DNA of 5,524 nt, taken from contig CAKOLP010000072.1 in NCBI GenBank assembly GCA_934096025.1, forward strand, positions 1 through 5,524, in the 5' to 3' direction. Both the position numbers and the translations under genes were made by a program. Positions within the stretch are counted from its first letter, which is position 1, and each line of letters begins with the position of its first letter. The DNA comes from an uncultured Bacilli bacterium. Lineage in GTDB: Bacteria > Bacillota_I > Bacilli_A > RF39 > UBA660. Positions 5,467-5,524 of this stretch are shown one piece after another. Below the pieces are notes generated by a model that was not told the origin of the DNA, made no database searches, and saw only the letters and a program-made list of their open reading frames with translations.

Positions 5467-5524
5467 AAATTATTCCCTCCTTCGTTTTAACTTCTTGATA
5501 CTTCTACTTACCATAACACCCTTC
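5467..5524 (-). other. rpsB leader region, possibly holding the 3' end of an upstream frame
   Basis: This stretch contains the rpsB ribosome-binding site (AAGGAGGG, complement of 5475-5482). No convincing promoter or hairpin is visible, so the rpsB promoter must lie beyond the window. One minus-strand frame is open from the edge to TAA at 5472-5470 and would encode a basic tail ending SIKKLKRRRE three bases before rpsB. Its other two frames contain stops. It could be the end of an upstream gene, a leader peptide or chance; 17 codons are too few to decide. Confidence 0.3.

Noticed and set aside
1..5524. Mobile element, CRISPR array, tRNA or rRNA, or a new multi-gene defence system
   Set aside because: No terminal inverted repeats, transposase, regularly spaced repeats, cloverleaf-like sequence or defence-type domains were seen. 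The gene content is housekeeping plus a known LemA/DUF2207 pair.

Overview
The window is strongly AT-rich (by eye about 30% GC). It reads as chromosomal DNA of a low-GC Gram-positive bacterium (Bacillota, Bacilli-like). The evidence is strong AAGGAGG-type Shine-Dalgarno sites, the gene order rpsB-tsf, and a LemA/DUF2207 membrane pair. All tryptophans in the readable genes are TGG, and no complete gene has an in-frame TGA. The standard code therefore fits, and a Mycoplasma/Spiroplasma-type code is unlikely. The genus cannot be named from this sequence; an uncultured gut Bacilli-type lineage is only a guess.

Layout, read in the minus-strand direction in which most genes run (right to left). A short leader at 5467-5524 precedes rpsB (5466-4546, ribosomal protein uS2 with an unusual C-terminal tail). 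Next is tsf (4535-3657, EF-Ts), whose ribosome-binding site overlaps the rpsB stop codon. A clear intrinsic terminator closes this translation operon at 3658-3634. A promoter whose -35 element lies inside that terminator then appears to drive an unrecognised membrane-anchored protein (3591-2791). It is followed by lemA (2733-2182) and a large DUF2207 membrane protein with a Gly-rich tail (2140-257). A small hairpin with a T-run sits between lemA and the DUF2207 gene and may attenuate transcription.

At the left edge, the 3' end of a plus-strand gene (1-239) runs toward the DUF2207 gene. The two stop codons are 17 bases apart and share one hairpin that can terminate transcription from both sides.

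Functionally there are two blocks. One is the housekeeping translation pair: S2 for the small subunit and EF-Ts for recycling EF-Tu. The other is an envelope block of three membrane-anchored proteins, in which LemA and DUF2207 are a recurrent but poorly understood partnership. Start codons were chosen from the ribosome-binding sites. For tsf, the unrecognised gene and the DUF2207 gene, these lie downstream of the longest possible start. No mobile element, CRISPR array, tRNA or rRNA was seen. Nothing here amounts to a clear new system; the best leads are the Rho_N-like tail on S2 and the calcium-loop-like motif in the unrecognised protein.
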